From: Nocardioides astragali
GTDB lineage: Bacteria > Actinomycetota > Actinomycetes > Propionibacteriales > Nocardioidaceae
Direction of reading: 5' to 3'
Assembly (NCBI RefSeq): GCF_024436375.1
Contig: NZ_JAFMZM010000007.1
Location: 6,731 to 70,730, forward strand
DNA: 64,000 bases
The position numbers and the translations under genes were made by a program. This document shows, one piece after another, positions 16,847 through 25,513 of this stretch (position 1 is the first letter of the stretch; the number at the start of each line of letters is the position of its first letter). Under the pieces are notes generated by a model. The model saw nothing but the letters and a program-made list of their open reading frames with translations. It did no database searches and was not told the DNA's origin.

Positions 16847-16870
16847 ATCCTAGCCGTGGTGTGGGTCACA
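16847..16870 (-). promoter_or_regulatory. crp promoter with a Crp-like site
   Basis: On the minus strand a TAGGAT -10 box (16847-16852) is preceded by TGTGACCCACACCACG (16855-16870), matching 8 of the 10 fixed positions of TGTGA-N6-TCACA. The site would cover the -35 region, so binding of Crp would repress its own gene. It also lies about 65 bases upstream of the nth -10 box. Confidence 0.4.
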
Positions 16871-16934
16871 AGGGCCATCCTGCCCGGATGGGACGCGGTT
16901 TCGCGCCGCCCCCAGCGGTGTCGGCACGGGACCG

Positions 16935-16940
16935 TAGGCT
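16935..16940 (+). promoter_or_regulatory. Leaderless-type -10 box (TAGGCT)
   Basis: TAGGCT lies 6 bases before the GTG of nth with no ribosome binding site between. Confidence 0.5.
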
Positions 16941-16946
16941 GGCACC

Positions 16947-17663
16947 GTGCCTGCGCCGACCGAGACCGTCAAGCCCGACACGACCCTCGTGCGCCGGGCT
17001 CGCCGGATGGACCGCATCCTCGCGGCGACCTACCCCGACGCGGCCGCCGAGCTCGACTTCACCAACCCCTTCGAGTGCCTGGTCGTGACGGTCATCTCGG
17101 CGCAGACCACCGATCGCCGGGTCAATGCCGCGAGCCCTGCCCTGTTCGCCGCCTATCCCACCCCTGAGGCGATGGCGGCGGCCCCGCGCGAGCACCTCGA
17201 GCAGCTCCTGGGTCCCCTGGGGTTCTTCCGCCAGAAGACCGATGCGCTTCTCAAGCTGAGCCAGGCCCTGGTCGACAACTTCGGCGGTGAGGTGCCGGCT
17301 CGCCTCGACCACCTGGTCACCCTCCCCGGGGTCGGCCGCAAGACCGCCAACGTCGTGCTCGGCAACGCCTTCGGCAAGCCGGGCATCACCGTCGACACCC
17401 ACTTCGGTCGGCTGGCCCGTCGCTTCGGCTGGACCGAGGAGACCGACCCGGTCAAGGTCGAGCACGCCGTCGGGGCGCTCTTCCCCAAGCGCGACTGGAC
17501 GATGGTCTCCCACCACCTCATCTGGCACGGCCGCCGCCGCTGCCACGCCAAGAAGCCGGCGTGCGGTGCCTGCCCGATCGCCACGCTGTGCCCCTCCTAC
17601 GGGATCGGGCCGACCGATCCCGTCGAGGCGGAGAAGCTGGTCACCACCCAGGGCCCCGCATGA
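16947..17663 (+). CDS. nth: Endonuclease III
   Basis: 238 residues, GTG start. Helix-hairpin-helix LPGVGRKTANVVLG with the catalytic Lys (about residue 130), catalytic Asp in VDTHFGR, and a C-terminal [4Fe-4S] cluster C-x6-C-x2-C-x5-C (CHAKKPACGACPIATLC). A DNA glycosylase/AP lyase for oxidised pyrimidines. It starts a tightly packed four-gene run (nth, TlpA, NUDIX, marP) with overlaps or very short gaps, divergent from crp. Confidence 0.96.
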   Translation: MPAPTETVKPDTTLVRRARRMDRILAATYPDAAAELDFTNPFECLVVTVISAQTTDRRVNAASPALFAAYPTPEAMAAAPREHLEQLLGPLGFFRQKTDALLKLSQALVDNFGGEVPARLDHLVTLPGVGRKTANVVLGNAFGKPGITVDTHFGRLARRFGWTEETDPVKVEHAVGALFPKRDWTMVSHHLIWHGRRRCHAKKPACGACPIATLCPSYGIGPTDPVEAEKLVTTQGPA

Positions 17664-18268
17664 GGCGACTGCTCATTGCGGCGCTGCTCGCCGCGGCGCT
17701 CACTGCCTGCACGTCCGGCGACGGCGGCATCGACGTACGTCCTCCCGACGTCGAGGTAGACACCCCCGCGCTGCGCGAGGCCAAGGCGCGCATCGGCATG
17801 GAGGACTGTGTGCCCGGCGACGGCGAGCCGGTCGAGGGCGGCCTGCCCGAGGTGACGCTCCCGTGCCTCGGCGGCGGCCCCGACGTCGACCTCTCCTCCC
17901 TGCGTGGGCCGCTGGTCATCAACCTCTGGCAGGCCAACTGCGAGCCCTGCCGCGAGGAGATGCCGGCACTCGAGGCCTTCCACCAGCAGTACGCCGACCA
18001 GGTGAGCATCCTCGGCATCGACTTCAACGACGTCCACCCCGGCCGCGCCCTGGTGCTGGCCGAGGAGACGAAGGCCACCTATCCCTCGGTCGCCGACCCG
18101 GGCGGTGACCTGCTGGCGGAGGACACCTTCGCGGTCGCGCGGCGCGGACTCCCGGCCTTCGTCTTCGTCGACGAGGACGGGACGGTCGTCGGCCAGGCCT
18201 CGGGTGGCGTCGACTCCGTCGACGAGGTCACGGACCTGGTGGCGGAGCACTTCGGGATCACGCTGTGA
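17660..18268 (+). CDS. TlpA-like thioredoxin-fold lipoprotein
   Basis: 202 residues. Lipoprotein signal with lipobox LTAC (Cys about 17), then a thioredoxin domain with active site WQANCEPCREEMP (CEPC) and cis-Pro in RRGLPAFVFVDEDG. An extra Cys pair (EDCVPG, LPCLGG) precedes the domain. Acts outside the membrane in disulfide or cytochrome maturation-type redox. ATG overlaps the nth stop (ATGA). Confidence 0.92.
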   Translation: MRRLLIAALLAAALTACTSGDGGIDVRPPDVEVDTPALREAKARIGMEDCVPGDGEPVEGGLPEVTLPCLGGGPDVDLSSLRGPLVINLWQANCEPCREEMPALEAFHQQYADQVSILGIDFNDVHPGRALVLAEETKATYPSVADPGGDLLAEDTFAVARRGLPAFVFVDEDGTVVGQASGGVDSVDEVTDLVAEHFGITL

Positions 18269-18313
18269 TCGATCAGGAGAGCACGCTGTGATCGATCAGG
18301 AGAGCACGCTGTG
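18265..18313 (+). repeat. Tandem 23-bp repeat carrying start signals
   Basis: A 23-base unit beginning GTGATCGATCAGGAG occurs at 18265-18287 and 18288-18310; the start of a third copy (GTGATCGA) at 18311 is the real start of the next gene. Each unit holds a GTG and an AGGAG. The first two GTGs each open only an 8-codon frame ending at the TGA of the next unit. Because 23 is not a multiple of three, only the third GTG reads into the long gene. Confidence 0.9.
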
Positions 18314-19063
18314 ATCGAACCTGGCAGCGGGGCCGTGCTGCCGCGATGGCTGGCGCCCGTGGTCGAGGCGGTCTCCACGATCACCGTCCACGAGCTGACC
18401 CGCTTCATGCCTCCCGAGGGCAATGACGCCCGCCGCGGTGCGGTGCTGATGGTGTTCGCCGATCGCCACGACGTCGCCCCGGACGAGCTCGGCCCGGACG
18501 ACCTCGCCCACCGTGGCGAGCTCCTGCTGACCGAGCGTGCCCACCACATGCGGTCCCACCCCGGCCAGGTGTCGTTCCCGGGAGGTTCGCTCGACGAGGG
18601 CGAGACCCCGCGCGAGGCGGCGCTGCGCGAGGCGTACGAGGAGGTCGGCCTCGACCCCGCCCAGGTCGAGGTCTTCGGCGAGCTTCCCGAGCTGTGGTTG
18701 CCGCCGAGCAACTTCGCGGTCACCCCGGTCCTGGGTTACTGGCGCGACCGCGGGGAGGTGCGCATCGAGAGTCCCGACGAGGTGCACGCGATCCACCACG
18801 TCGCGATCGCCGAGCTGCTCAACCCCGAGCACCGGATCAACGTGCGCCACCCGAGCGGCTGGGTCGGGCCGGGCTTCCTGATCGGGCCCGACAAGGACGT
18901 CATCCTGTGGGGCTTCACCGCCGGCATCGTCGCCCGGCTGTTCGGCTACCTCGGGTGGGACGAGGACTGGGACCGGGCGCGGGTGCGTGACCTGCCGGAC
19001 CACATGCTGCAAGGTGTGCCCAGGAACACCGACCTGGCCCCGAACACCAAGCTCGAGGAGTGA
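18311..19063 (+). CDS. CoA pyrophosphatase-type NUDIX hydrolase
   Basis: 250 residues. Complete Nudix box GGSLDEGETPREAALREAYEEVGL (about residues 97-120) preceded by HMRSHPGQVSFPGG, the CoA-pyrophosphatase (UPF0035, NudL-like) signature. Likely cleaves CoA or related diphosphates. The GTG start lies in the third, partial copy of a tandem 23-base repeat, so its ribosome binding site is the AGGAG of copy two. Confidence 0.9.
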   Translation: MIEPGSGAVLPRWLAPVVEAVSTITVHELTRFMPPEGNDARRGAVLMVFADRHDVAPDELGPDDLAHRGELLLTERAHHMRSHPGQVSFPGGSLDEGETPREAALREAYEEVGLDPAQVEVFGELPELWLPPSNFAVTPVLGYWRDRGEVRIESPDEVHAIHHVAIAELLNPEHRINVRHPSGWVGPGFLIGPDKDVILWGFTAGIVARLFGYLGWDEDWDRARVRDLPDHMLQGVPRNTDLAPNTKLEE

Positions 19064-20244
19064 GCTCCATGAACGTCCTCGACTGGTGCCTGGTGGTGCT
19101 CGTGGGGATCTATGGGCTCTCGGGCTACTGGCAGGGGTTCATCACCGGCGCCTTCGCCACGTCGGGGCTGCTGCTGGGCGGGCTGCTGGGCATCTGGGCG
19201 GCCCCACTGGCACTCGGTGACGCGGCACCGTCGCTGTGGGTCTCCCTGGGTGCGCTCTTCATCGTGATCATCTCAGCGTCCCTGGGGCAGGCGCTGTTCC
19301 AGTTCGTCGGCGCGAGGATCCGCGACCGCATCACGTGGCAGCCGATCCGCGCTGTCGATGCCGTCGGTGGGTCGGCGTTGAGCGCGGTCGCGGTGCTGCT
19401 GGTCGCGTGGGCGCTGGGGGTTGCCGTGTCCGGCACCCGAATCGGCGGGATCACGCCGATGGTGCGTGACTCAGCCATCCTCGCCAAGGTCAACCGCACC
19501 CTGCCGCCCGACTCCAGCAAGGTGCTGCAGGCCTTCAACAACGTTGTCGGCACCACGTTCTTCCCTCGCTACCTCGAGCCCTTCGCCCCGGAGCGGATCG
19601 TCGCGGTCAAGCCGGGCGACCCGCGGATGCTCACCGATCCCGACGTGGTCGCCGCCCAAGGCAGCGTGGTCAAGGTCCGGGGCGCCAACGGCTGCGGCAG
19701 CGGCGTCGAGGGCACCGGCTTCTTCTTCGCGCCCGGTCGGCTGATGACCAACGCCCACGTCGTCGCCGGTGTCACCCGTCCCGAGGTCGAGGTCGGGGGC
19801 TCGTCGGTGGTCGCCTCGGTCGTGCTCTACGACGCCGACCTGGACATCGCGGTCCTCTCGCTGCCCGACGCCGGCGTCGCGCACCTGAGGTTCGACACCG
19901 CTGCCGAGCCCGGCGACAACGTGGCCGCGGTCGGCTATCCCGAGGACGGCCCCTACGACGTCCAGGCCGGCCGCATCCGCTCCCAGCAGCGGCTGCGCTC
20001 GCCCGACATCTACGGCGAGGGCACGGTGATCCGGCAGGTCTACTCCCTGCGCGCGCTGATCCGCCCCGGCAACTCCGGTGGACCGATCCTCACCTCGGCC
20101 GGCGACGTGGCCGGCATGGTCTTCGCCGCCTCTGTCAGCGACCAGGACACCGGCTATGCGCTGACCGCGAGCCAGGTCTCCGAGTCCGCCGCGCTGGGCG
20201 TCACCCGGGAGTCGCCGGTCGACACCGGCACGTGCGTGCGCTGA
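19060..20244 (+). CDS. marP: MarP-like membrane serine protease
   Basis: 394 residues. Four N-terminal membrane helices of the CvpA type (residues about 5-135), then a trypsin-like extracytoplasmic protease with His in MTNAHVVAG, Asp in DADLDIAVLSLP and Ser in RPGNSGGPIL. Matches mycobacterial MarP (Rv3671c), needed for acid and oxidative resistance by cell-wall hydrolase processing. Start is either the GTG overlapping the previous stop or an ATG nine bases later. The Cys in ANGCGSGV and the final CVR could form a disulfide as in MarP. Confidence 0.93.
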   Translation: MSSMNVLDWCLVVLVGIYGLSGYWQGFITGAFATSGLLLGGLLGIWAAPLALGDAAPSLWVSLGALFIVIISASLGQALFQFVGARIRDRITWQPIRAVDAVGGSALSAVAVLLVAWALGVAVSGTRIGGITPMVRDSAILAKVNRTLPPDSSKVLQAFNNVVGTTFFPRYLEPFAPERIVAVKPGDPRMLTDPDVVAAQGSVVKVRGANGCGSGVEGTGFFFAPGRLMTNAHVVAGVTRPEVEVGGSSVVASVVLYDADLDIAVLSLPDAGVAHLRFDTAAEPGDNVAAVGYPEDGPYDVQAGRIRSQQRLRSPDIYGEGTVIRQVYSLRALIRPGNSGGPILTSAGDVAGMVFAASVSDQDTGYALTASQVSESAALGVTRESPVDTGTCVR

Positions 20245-20265
20245 ACGGCGTACGTCCGCCGAGGC

Positions 20266-20670
20266 TCAGCCGCGACCCTTGAGGGCCGACGGGATCTGTC
20301 TGCCCTGCTCGATCGCGCGCTCGGGCGCCTTGACCTGCTTGACCTGCTTGAGGCCGATGAAGGCGAGCAGTCCGGCGAGGAGGACGTAGAGCGCGAAGAC
20401 GACTAGGAAGGCCCAGTGGAGGTCGAGGCCGTCGCCGTTCCAGTGGAGGAAGTAGGCGAGCGCGACCGAGAGCATGATGACCGAGAGCAGGCCCAGGAAG
20501 GCTGCTGCGCCGAAGAGGCCGATGCCGACGCCACCGTGCTTGACGCTGACCTTCAGCTCGGTCTTGGCGAGCTGGATCTCCTTGGAGATGAGGGTCGAGA
20601 TGTCGCGCTGGGCGTCCATGACGAGCTTGCCGAGCGTCGGATCGGTGTCCTTGATCGGTTCGATGGCCAT
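20266..20670 (-). CDS. Holin-X (phage holin family) membrane protein
   Basis: 134 residues. A coiled amphipathic N-terminus (LVMDAQRDISTLISKEIQLAKTEL) is followed by two membrane helices (GIGLFGAAAFLGLLSVIMLS, HWAFLVVFALYVLLAGLLAF). This is the actinobacterial holin-X family (PF07332), a chromosomal family present in nearly all actinobacteria and not a sign of a prophage. Converges on marP with a 21-base gap. Confidence 0.85.
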   Translation of the reverse strand: MAIEPIKDTDPTLGKLVMDAQRDISTLISKEIQLAKTELKVSVKHGGVGIGLFGAAAFLGLLSVIMLSVALAYFLHWNGDGLDLHWAFLVVFALYVLLAGLLAFIGLKQVKQVKAPERAIEQGRQIPSALKGRG

Positions 20671-20732
20671 GCGGAGAGGTCCTTCGGTGTACGCCGGGGG
20701 CTGACTGCTGCGACCCTACCAACGCGTCTGTC

Positions 20733-20738
20733 TAGACT
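20733..20738 (+). promoter_or_regulatory. Possible nhaA -10 box (TAGACT)
   Basis: TAGACT fits TANNNT and lies 92 bases upstream of the nhaA ATG. The leader that would follow holds no obvious structured RNA; a GAAGGA ribosome binding site lies 12 bases before the ATG. Confidence 0.3.
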
Positions 20739-20830
20739 GGGGCCTCAGGTGAGCCGGGAAGTCTGGTCGGCCCGTGGCGTCGCCGCCGCGGTGATGCTGC
20801 TTCGACCACCCCGGAAGGACGCGCCACCTC

Positions 20831-22225
20831 ATGGCCTCACGCCCGACGAACCCGCACGACGACCCGAGCACCGCCGACGACCTGTGGGAGACCGGCCCGA
20901 GCTACCTGGCCAGCAACAAGGCGCTCGCCCGCCTGGTCGCGCGACCGGTGCGCGAGTTCCTGCGCGTCGAGGCGGCTGGATCGCTGCTGCTGCTGCTCGC
21001 GGCGGCCATCGCGCTGGTGTGGGCCAACAGCCCGTGGGCGGAGTCGTACGACGCGCTCTGGCACACCCACCTCACCCTCGACGTCGGGGCTCTGCACCTC
21101 GACGAGTCCCTTCAGCACTGGGTCAACGACGCGCTGATGGTCATCTTCTTCTTCGTCGTCGGCCTGGAGATCAAGTACGAGCTGGTCAACGGCGACCTGC
21201 GTGACCCCCGGACCGCGGCCCTGCCGATCATCGCGGCAGTCGGCGGGATGCTGGTGCCGGCCGGGCTCTACCTCGCCCTCAACCCGCCCGGCAGCGACGG
21301 CAGTGCGGGCTGGGGCATCCCGATGGCGACCGACATCGCCTTCGCGGTCGGCGTGCTCGGGATCCTCGGGCGGCGGATCCCGTCGGCGGCTCGGTTGTTC
21401 CTGCTGACGCTGGCGATCGTCGACGACATCGGCGCGATCCTGGTGATCGCTGTCTTCTACACCGCCGACCTCTCGCTGACCTGGCTGGCGATCGCGATCG
21501 GCCTGCTCGCCGCCATGGTGGTCGCGCGGATGCTGCGGATCTGGACGGTCGTCGTCTACGCGATCCTCGGCGTCGGGGTCTGGTTCGCCCTGCTCGAGTC
21601 CGGCGTCCACGCCACCCTCGCCGGCGTGGCGATCGGCCTGCTCGCCCCGGCCGGCCCGCTGCTCAAGGAGGAGGTCGCCCGCCGCCACGCCACGGCTGCG
21701 CTGCGCGACCACACCCTCGACCCCGACGAGCTGGCCAGGCTGCGGTTCCTGCTCAAGGAGTCGGTCTCGGTGGTGGAGCGGCTGCAGAGCACGCTGCACC
21801 CGGTGTCGGCGTACGTCGTGCTCCCGGTCTTCGCGCTCGCCAACGCCGGCGTCGAGCTGGGCGCGATCGGCGACGTCTTCACCGAACCGGTCGGCCTGGG
21901 CATCGTGCTGGGGCTGGTGGTCGGCAAGCCGGTCGGCATCCTGCTCGCCTCGTTCCTGGCCGTACGCACCGGGCTCGGCAAGCTGCCGGAGCACACCAGC
22001 TGGCCGATGGTCCTCGGCCTCGGAGCGGTCGGCGGCATCGGCTTCACGGTGTCGATCTTCATCGCCGGGCTGTCCTTCCCTGGCGCCGAGCTGCTGACCG
22101 ACGAGGCGAAGATCGCAATCCTGCTGGCCTCCGTGCTCGCGGCCGTCGTGGGGGTCGTCCTGCTGCTGGCCGCGACCCGCGGCCGGTCTGACGAGCGCGG
22201 GACCGCCGACGGAAGGGGTATCTAG
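20831..22225 (+). CDS. nhaA: Na+/H+ antiporter NhaA
   Basis: 464 residues with about twelve membrane helices. The twin-aspartate ion site is VDDIGAILVIA (the two Asp about residues 198-199), with PMATDIAFAVGVLGILGRR upstream and GGIGFTVSIFIAGLSF downstream, all hallmark NhaA segments. Exchanges internal Na+ for external protons. Longer than the E. coli enzyme by a polar N-terminus. A large imperfect hairpin starts at the stop codon. Confidence 0.96.
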   Translation: MASRPTNPHDDPSTADDLWETGPSYLASNKALARLVARPVREFLRVEAAGSLLLLLAAAIALVWANSPWAESYDALWHTHLTLDVGALHLDESLQHWVNDALMVIFFFVVGLEIKYELVNGDLRDPRTAALPIIAAVGGMLVPAGLYLALNPPGSDGSAGWGIPMATDIAFAVGVLGILGRRIPSAARLFLLTLAIVDDIGAILVIAVFYTADLSLTWLAIAIGLLAAMVVARMLRIWTVVVYAILGVGVWFALLESGVHATLAGVAIGLLAPAGPLLKEEVARRHATAALRDHTLDPDELARLRFLLKESVSVVERLQSTLHPVSAYVVLPVFALANAGVELGAIGDVFTEPVGLGIVLGLVVGKPVGILLASFLAVRTGLGKLPEHTSWPMVLGLGAVGGIGFTVSIFIAGLSFPGAELLTDEAKIAILLASVLAAVVGVVLLLAATRGRSDERGTADGRGI

Positions 22226-22281
22226 GGACGTTCTGGTAGGCCGGAGGGCCTCCACGCCTACCGAAACCTCCCCAGATACCC
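22216..22281 (+). terminator. Long imperfect hairpin at the nhaA end
   Basis: GGGTATCT (22216-22223, running into the stop codon) pairs with AGATACCC (22274-22281), and an inner GTTCTGGTAGGC pairs with GCCTACCGAAAC at 10 of 12 positions. No U-run follows. Most likely ends nhaA transcription and insulates the signalling cluster that starts at 22424. Confidence 0.6.
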
Positions 22282-22423
22282 GGTCAACCGTCCTGGCCAT
22301 CCGCACCACAGAACGGACGTCAGGACAGGCCCGGCAACTGGTCCAGCCTGCCGGGATTGTGGGTAGCCCCGGACCTGCCGCAGGCCTACCTTGGAGGGAC
22401 CGTCGGTGGGAGGAGAGCCAGAC

Positions 22424-22849
22424 ATGGCACGGGACCGAGACACAGAGGCGCAGATCGCCGAGGTGGACCTCTTCAGGGGGCTCTCCAAGGGCCAGGTCAA
22501 ACGACTCGCAGGGGCCGCCAAGGAGGTGACGCACCCGGCCGGGAAGGCCGTGTCGACCGAAGGTCTCGGCGGCCTGGCGTTCCACTACATCCTCGAGGGC
22601 ACGGCCACCGTGACCAAGGACGGTCGCGAGCTGCGCACGCTGGGGCCGGGGGACTACTTCGGTGAGATCAGCATGATCGACGGCAGGCCCCGGTCCGCGA
22701 CCGTGTCCGCTGTCGACACGATGAAGGTCCTGGCGATCCCGCACCAGGACTTCGAGGCCGTGATCGACAACGATCCCGACTTCGCCCGCCAGCTCCTGAA
22801 GACCTTGTGCGCGCGCCTGCGCGAAGCCGAGGCGAGGTCGACCGCCTGA
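22424..22849 (+). CDS. Stand-alone cyclic-nucleotide-binding protein
   Basis: 141 residues consisting of one CNB domain: YILEGTATVTKDG, then the phosphate-binding cassette GDYFGEISMIDGRPRSATVS with the conserved Gly-Glu and Arg. It ends after the C-helix (FARQLLKTLCARLREAEA) without any DNA-binding, channel or enzymatic domain. It is first in a unit with a hybrid kinase, a receiver and a receiver-cyclase, so it may sense the cyclase product and relay it by protein contact. ATG preceded by GGAGGAG ten bases upstream. Confidence 0.85.
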   Translation: MARDRDTEAQIAEVDLFRGLSKGQVKRLAGAAKEVTHPAGKAVSTEGLGGLAFHYILEGTATVTKDGRELRTLGPGDYFGEISMIDGRPRSATVSAVDTMKVLAIPHQDFEAVIDNDPDFARQLLKTLCARLREAEARSTA

Positions 22850-22868
22850 ACCGGGGGAGGCGAGACCC

Positions 22869-25136
22869 GTGGCCAAACACCCAGATGTGGAGCACGACCC
22901 GGTCCGCGAGCTGCGCGACGCGCGGGAGCACCTCGACGCGACGCGTGAGGTGCTCGTGGCCCTCGGCCGCAACCGCGACGACCCCTCCGCCGTCCTCGAC
23001 GTCGTCGTCGAGCGGGCGGCGAGCCTCTGCGAGGCCCAAGGGGCGCAGCTCTACCTGATCTCCGACGACGCGCTCCGCATCTCCCGCGTCTTCGGTGCCC
23101 GGGCGCCCGACCTCCGCCGCTACCTGGAGCAGCATCCACTCGCCCTCGACCGCCGCTCGCTCAGCGGCCGCGTGGCGCTGGACCGGCGAACGCAGCAGAT
23201 CCCCGACGTGCTCGCCGACCGGGACTTCGGTCGCCGTGACCTGCAGGAGCTGTTCGGCTTCCGTACGTCGCTCGCCGCGCCGCTGCTGTTCGACGACGAC
23301 GTCGTGGGCACCCTGACCTTGTGGCGCAACGACGTCGACCCGTTCGACGAGCGCGCCATCGCGCTGCTCGAGTCGTTCGCCACGCAGGCCACGATCGTGC
23401 TGCGACAGGTGGAGCTCACTCGCGCCCTCGCCGCGCGTGGGCGGGAGCTTGCCGCCAAGATCGACCAGCTCGAAGCCCTGTCCGAGGCCGCCGACGCTGT
23501 GGGTTCCAGCCTCGACCTGGACGAGGTGCTGCAGCGCATCGTCGCCAGTGCCGTACGCCTGACCGGGACCGACGGTGGCTCGATCATGGAGTACGACGCC
23601 GGCTCGGACACGTTCCAGGTCCGGGCGGCCCACGGCAGCGGCCCCGACCTCCTGAGGCGTCTGCGCGACGTCGTCATCCGCCGCGACTCCTCGCTCGTGG
23701 GACGGGCCGCCACCAGCCACCAGTCGGTGTCGGTCCCCGACCTCTCCGCGTTGCCCGCCCGCGACCCGCATCTCGAGGAGCTCCACCGCGACGGCTGGCT
23801 CTCGGTGCTCGCCGTGCCGATGTTGCGCCAAGACCAGCTCGTCGGTGCGCTCGTCGTACGTCGTCGCAGCCGGGGCGAGTTCGGCGAGGACGTCGGCACC
23901 CTCCTCCAGTCCCTGGCCAACCAGTCGGCGCTGGCGATCGTCAACGCCCGGGTCCACCGCGAGCTCAGCATCAGCCGCCGCGACCTCGAGGTCGCGGGCC
24001 GGCACAAGTCGGAGTTCCTGGCGAGCATGTCCCACGAGCTGCGTACGCCCCTCAACGCGGTGATCGGCTTCTCCGACGTGCTCCTGGGAGGGATGTTCGG
24101 CGAGCTCAACGAGCGGCAGGAGGAATACCTCGGGGACATCCACTCCTCTGGCCGGCACCTGCTCGAGCTGCTCAACGAGATCCTCGACCTGTCCAAGATC
24201 GAGGCCGGGCAGATGCGTCTCGAGCCGACGGTCTTCTCGGTGCCCGCCGCGCTCGACTACGCGATGTCGGTCGTCCGCGAGCGCGCCGTGCGCCACGGCA
24301 TCGAGCTCACCGTCGACGTCGCCGACGACGTGGCCCTGGTCGAGTCCGACGAGCTCCGCTTCAAGCAGGTGGTGGTCAACCTGCTCGGCAACGCGGTGAA
24401 GTTCACCCCTGCTCGCGGTGCGGTGGCGCTGCGCGCCTGGCGGGAGGCTGGTGAGCTCGTGGTGTCGGTCGCCGACACGGGGATCGGCATCGCGCCCGGG
24501 GACCAGGAGAAGATCTTCGAGTCCTTCCAGCAGGGCGGCCGGGGGGCCGTGAAGGAGGAAGGCACCGGGCTCGGACTGACGCTCTGCCGCCGCATCGTGG
24601 AGCTCTTCGGGGGACGACTGACCCTCGAGTCGGAGCTGGGCAGGGGCAGCGTCTTCGAGGTCCGGATCCCTGTGCCGGCCTATCGTCCCCTGGCGGACGG
24701 GGTGGTCGCCCCGGGTACGAGCGGGGCCATCCTGATCGTGGACGACGACCGCGCCTCGCTCGAGCTGATGGCCGCGCACCTCGAGGGGACCGGGGTGCAG
24801 CTGTTGCGGGCACACGACGGCCCGATGGCGCTCGAGCTGGCCAGGACCGCTGCCCCGGCGGCCATCGTCCTGGACATCCTGTTGCCGGGGCCGGACGGGT
24901 GGCAGGTGCTGCACGAGCTCCGACAGGACCCGTCCACGGCCGACATCCCGGTGGTCGTGGCATCGGTGGTCGACGACCGGGCCCGCGGCGCCGATCTCGG
25001 GGCCGCGGCGTACCTCGTCAAGCCCTTGGCCCGTGAGGAGCTGGTCACGACGCTGCGGCGCGTGGGAGCCCTGGCGCCGGAGACAACCAGCGCGCCCTCG
25101 ACACCCGATGCCCCACCGGTCGAGGAGGCCCGCTGA
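22869..25136 (+). CDS. GAF-GAF hybrid histidine kinase with receiver
   Basis: 755 residues, GTG start with GGGGGAGG upstream, no membrane segment. GAF1 about 40-180, GAF2 about 215-360, a linking helix, HisKA with H389 (EFLASMSHELRTPLNAVIGF), HATPase (LLGNAVKFTP, DTGIGIAP, GTGLGLTLCRR), and a C-terminal receiver with D669 (VLDILLPGPDG) and Lys in YLVKPL. A cytoplasmic phosphorelay input with two small-molecule or redox-sensing modules. Its TGA overlaps the next ATG (TGATG). Confidence 0.93.
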   Translation: MAKHPDVEHDPVRELRDAREHLDATREVLVALGRNRDDPSAVLDVVVERAASLCEAQGAQLYLISDDALRISRVFGARAPDLRRYLEQHPLALDRRSLSGRVALDRRTQQIPDVLADRDFGRRDLQELFGFRTSLAAPLLFDDDVVGTLTLWRNDVDPFDERAIALLESFATQATIVLRQVELTRALAARGRELAAKIDQLEALSEAADAVGSSLDLDEVLQRIVASAVRLTGTDGGSIMEYDAGSDTFQVRAAHGSGPDLLRRLRDVVIRRDSSLVGRAATSHQSVSVPDLSALPARDPHLEELHRDGWLSVLAVPMLRQDQLVGALVVRRRSRGEFGEDVGTLLQSLANQSALAIVNARVHRELSISRRDLEVAGRHKSEFLASMSHELRTPLNAVIGFSDVLLGGMFGELNERQEEYLGDIHSSGRHLLELLNEILDLSKIEAGQMRLEPTVFSVPAALDYAMSVVRERAVRHGIELTVDVADDVALVESDELRFKQVVVNLLGNAVKFTPARGAVALRAWREAGELVVSVADTGIGIAPGDQEKIFESFQQGGRGAVKEEGTGLGLTLCRRIVELFGGRLTLESELGRGSVFEVRIPVPAYRPLADGVVAPGTSGAILIVDDDRASLELMAAHLEGTGVQLLRAHDGPMALELARTAAPAAIVLDILLPGPDGWQVLHELRQDPSTADIPVVVASVVDDRARGADLGAAAYLVKPLAREELVTTLRRVGALAPETTSAPSTPDAPPVEEAR

Positions 25137-25513
25137 TGGGCGGGGCGACGGTCCTCGTGGTCGAGGACAACCGGCTGAACATGAAGCTGGTGCGCGACGT
25201 GCTCGAGTTCGCGGGCTACACCGTGCTGGAGGCCGGCACGGGTGAGGAGGGCGTCGAGCTCGCGCTCGCTGCGCACCCCGACCTCATCCTGATGGACCTG
25301 CAGCTGCCGGGGATCGACGGGACCGAGACCCTGCACCGGATCCAGTCCGGTGTCGGGGGAGCGATGATGCCCGTGGTGGCGGTGACGGCCTCGGCCATGC
25401 CGTCGGACCGTGAGGCGGCCGAACGGGCAGGCTTCGACGGCTTCCTCGAGAAGCCCATCAACGTACGTGCCCTGCCCGCGCAGGTGGCGTCCTTCCTGGC
25501 AGGCGCTCCATGA
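25136..25513 (+). CDS. Single-domain response regulator (DivK-like)
   Basis: 125 residues, receiver only: LVVEDNRLNMKL, phosphoacceptor D54 (LILMDLQLPGIDG), Thr in AVTASAM and Lys in FLEKPIN. Such stand-alone receivers shuttle phosphate or bind partner kinases. Overlaps the kinase by one base and the next gene by four (ATGA), so stoichiometric production is likely. Confidence 0.92.
   Translation: MGGATVLVVEDNRLNMKLVRDVLEFAGYTVLEAGTGEEGVELALAAHPDLILMDLQLPGIDGTETLHRIQSGVGGAMMPVVAVTASAMPSDREAAERAGFDGFLEKPINVRALPAQVASFLAGAP

Noticed and set aside
20266..20670. Prophage remnant suggested by a holin-family protein
   Set aside because: Holin-X is a chromosomal actinobacterial family and no endolysin, integrase or structural phage gene is nearby.
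22350..22423. SigB-type promoter (GGGTAG at 22361) before the CNB gene
   Set aside because: No matching GTTT-type -35 element at the right distance; the word is common in GC-rich DNA.
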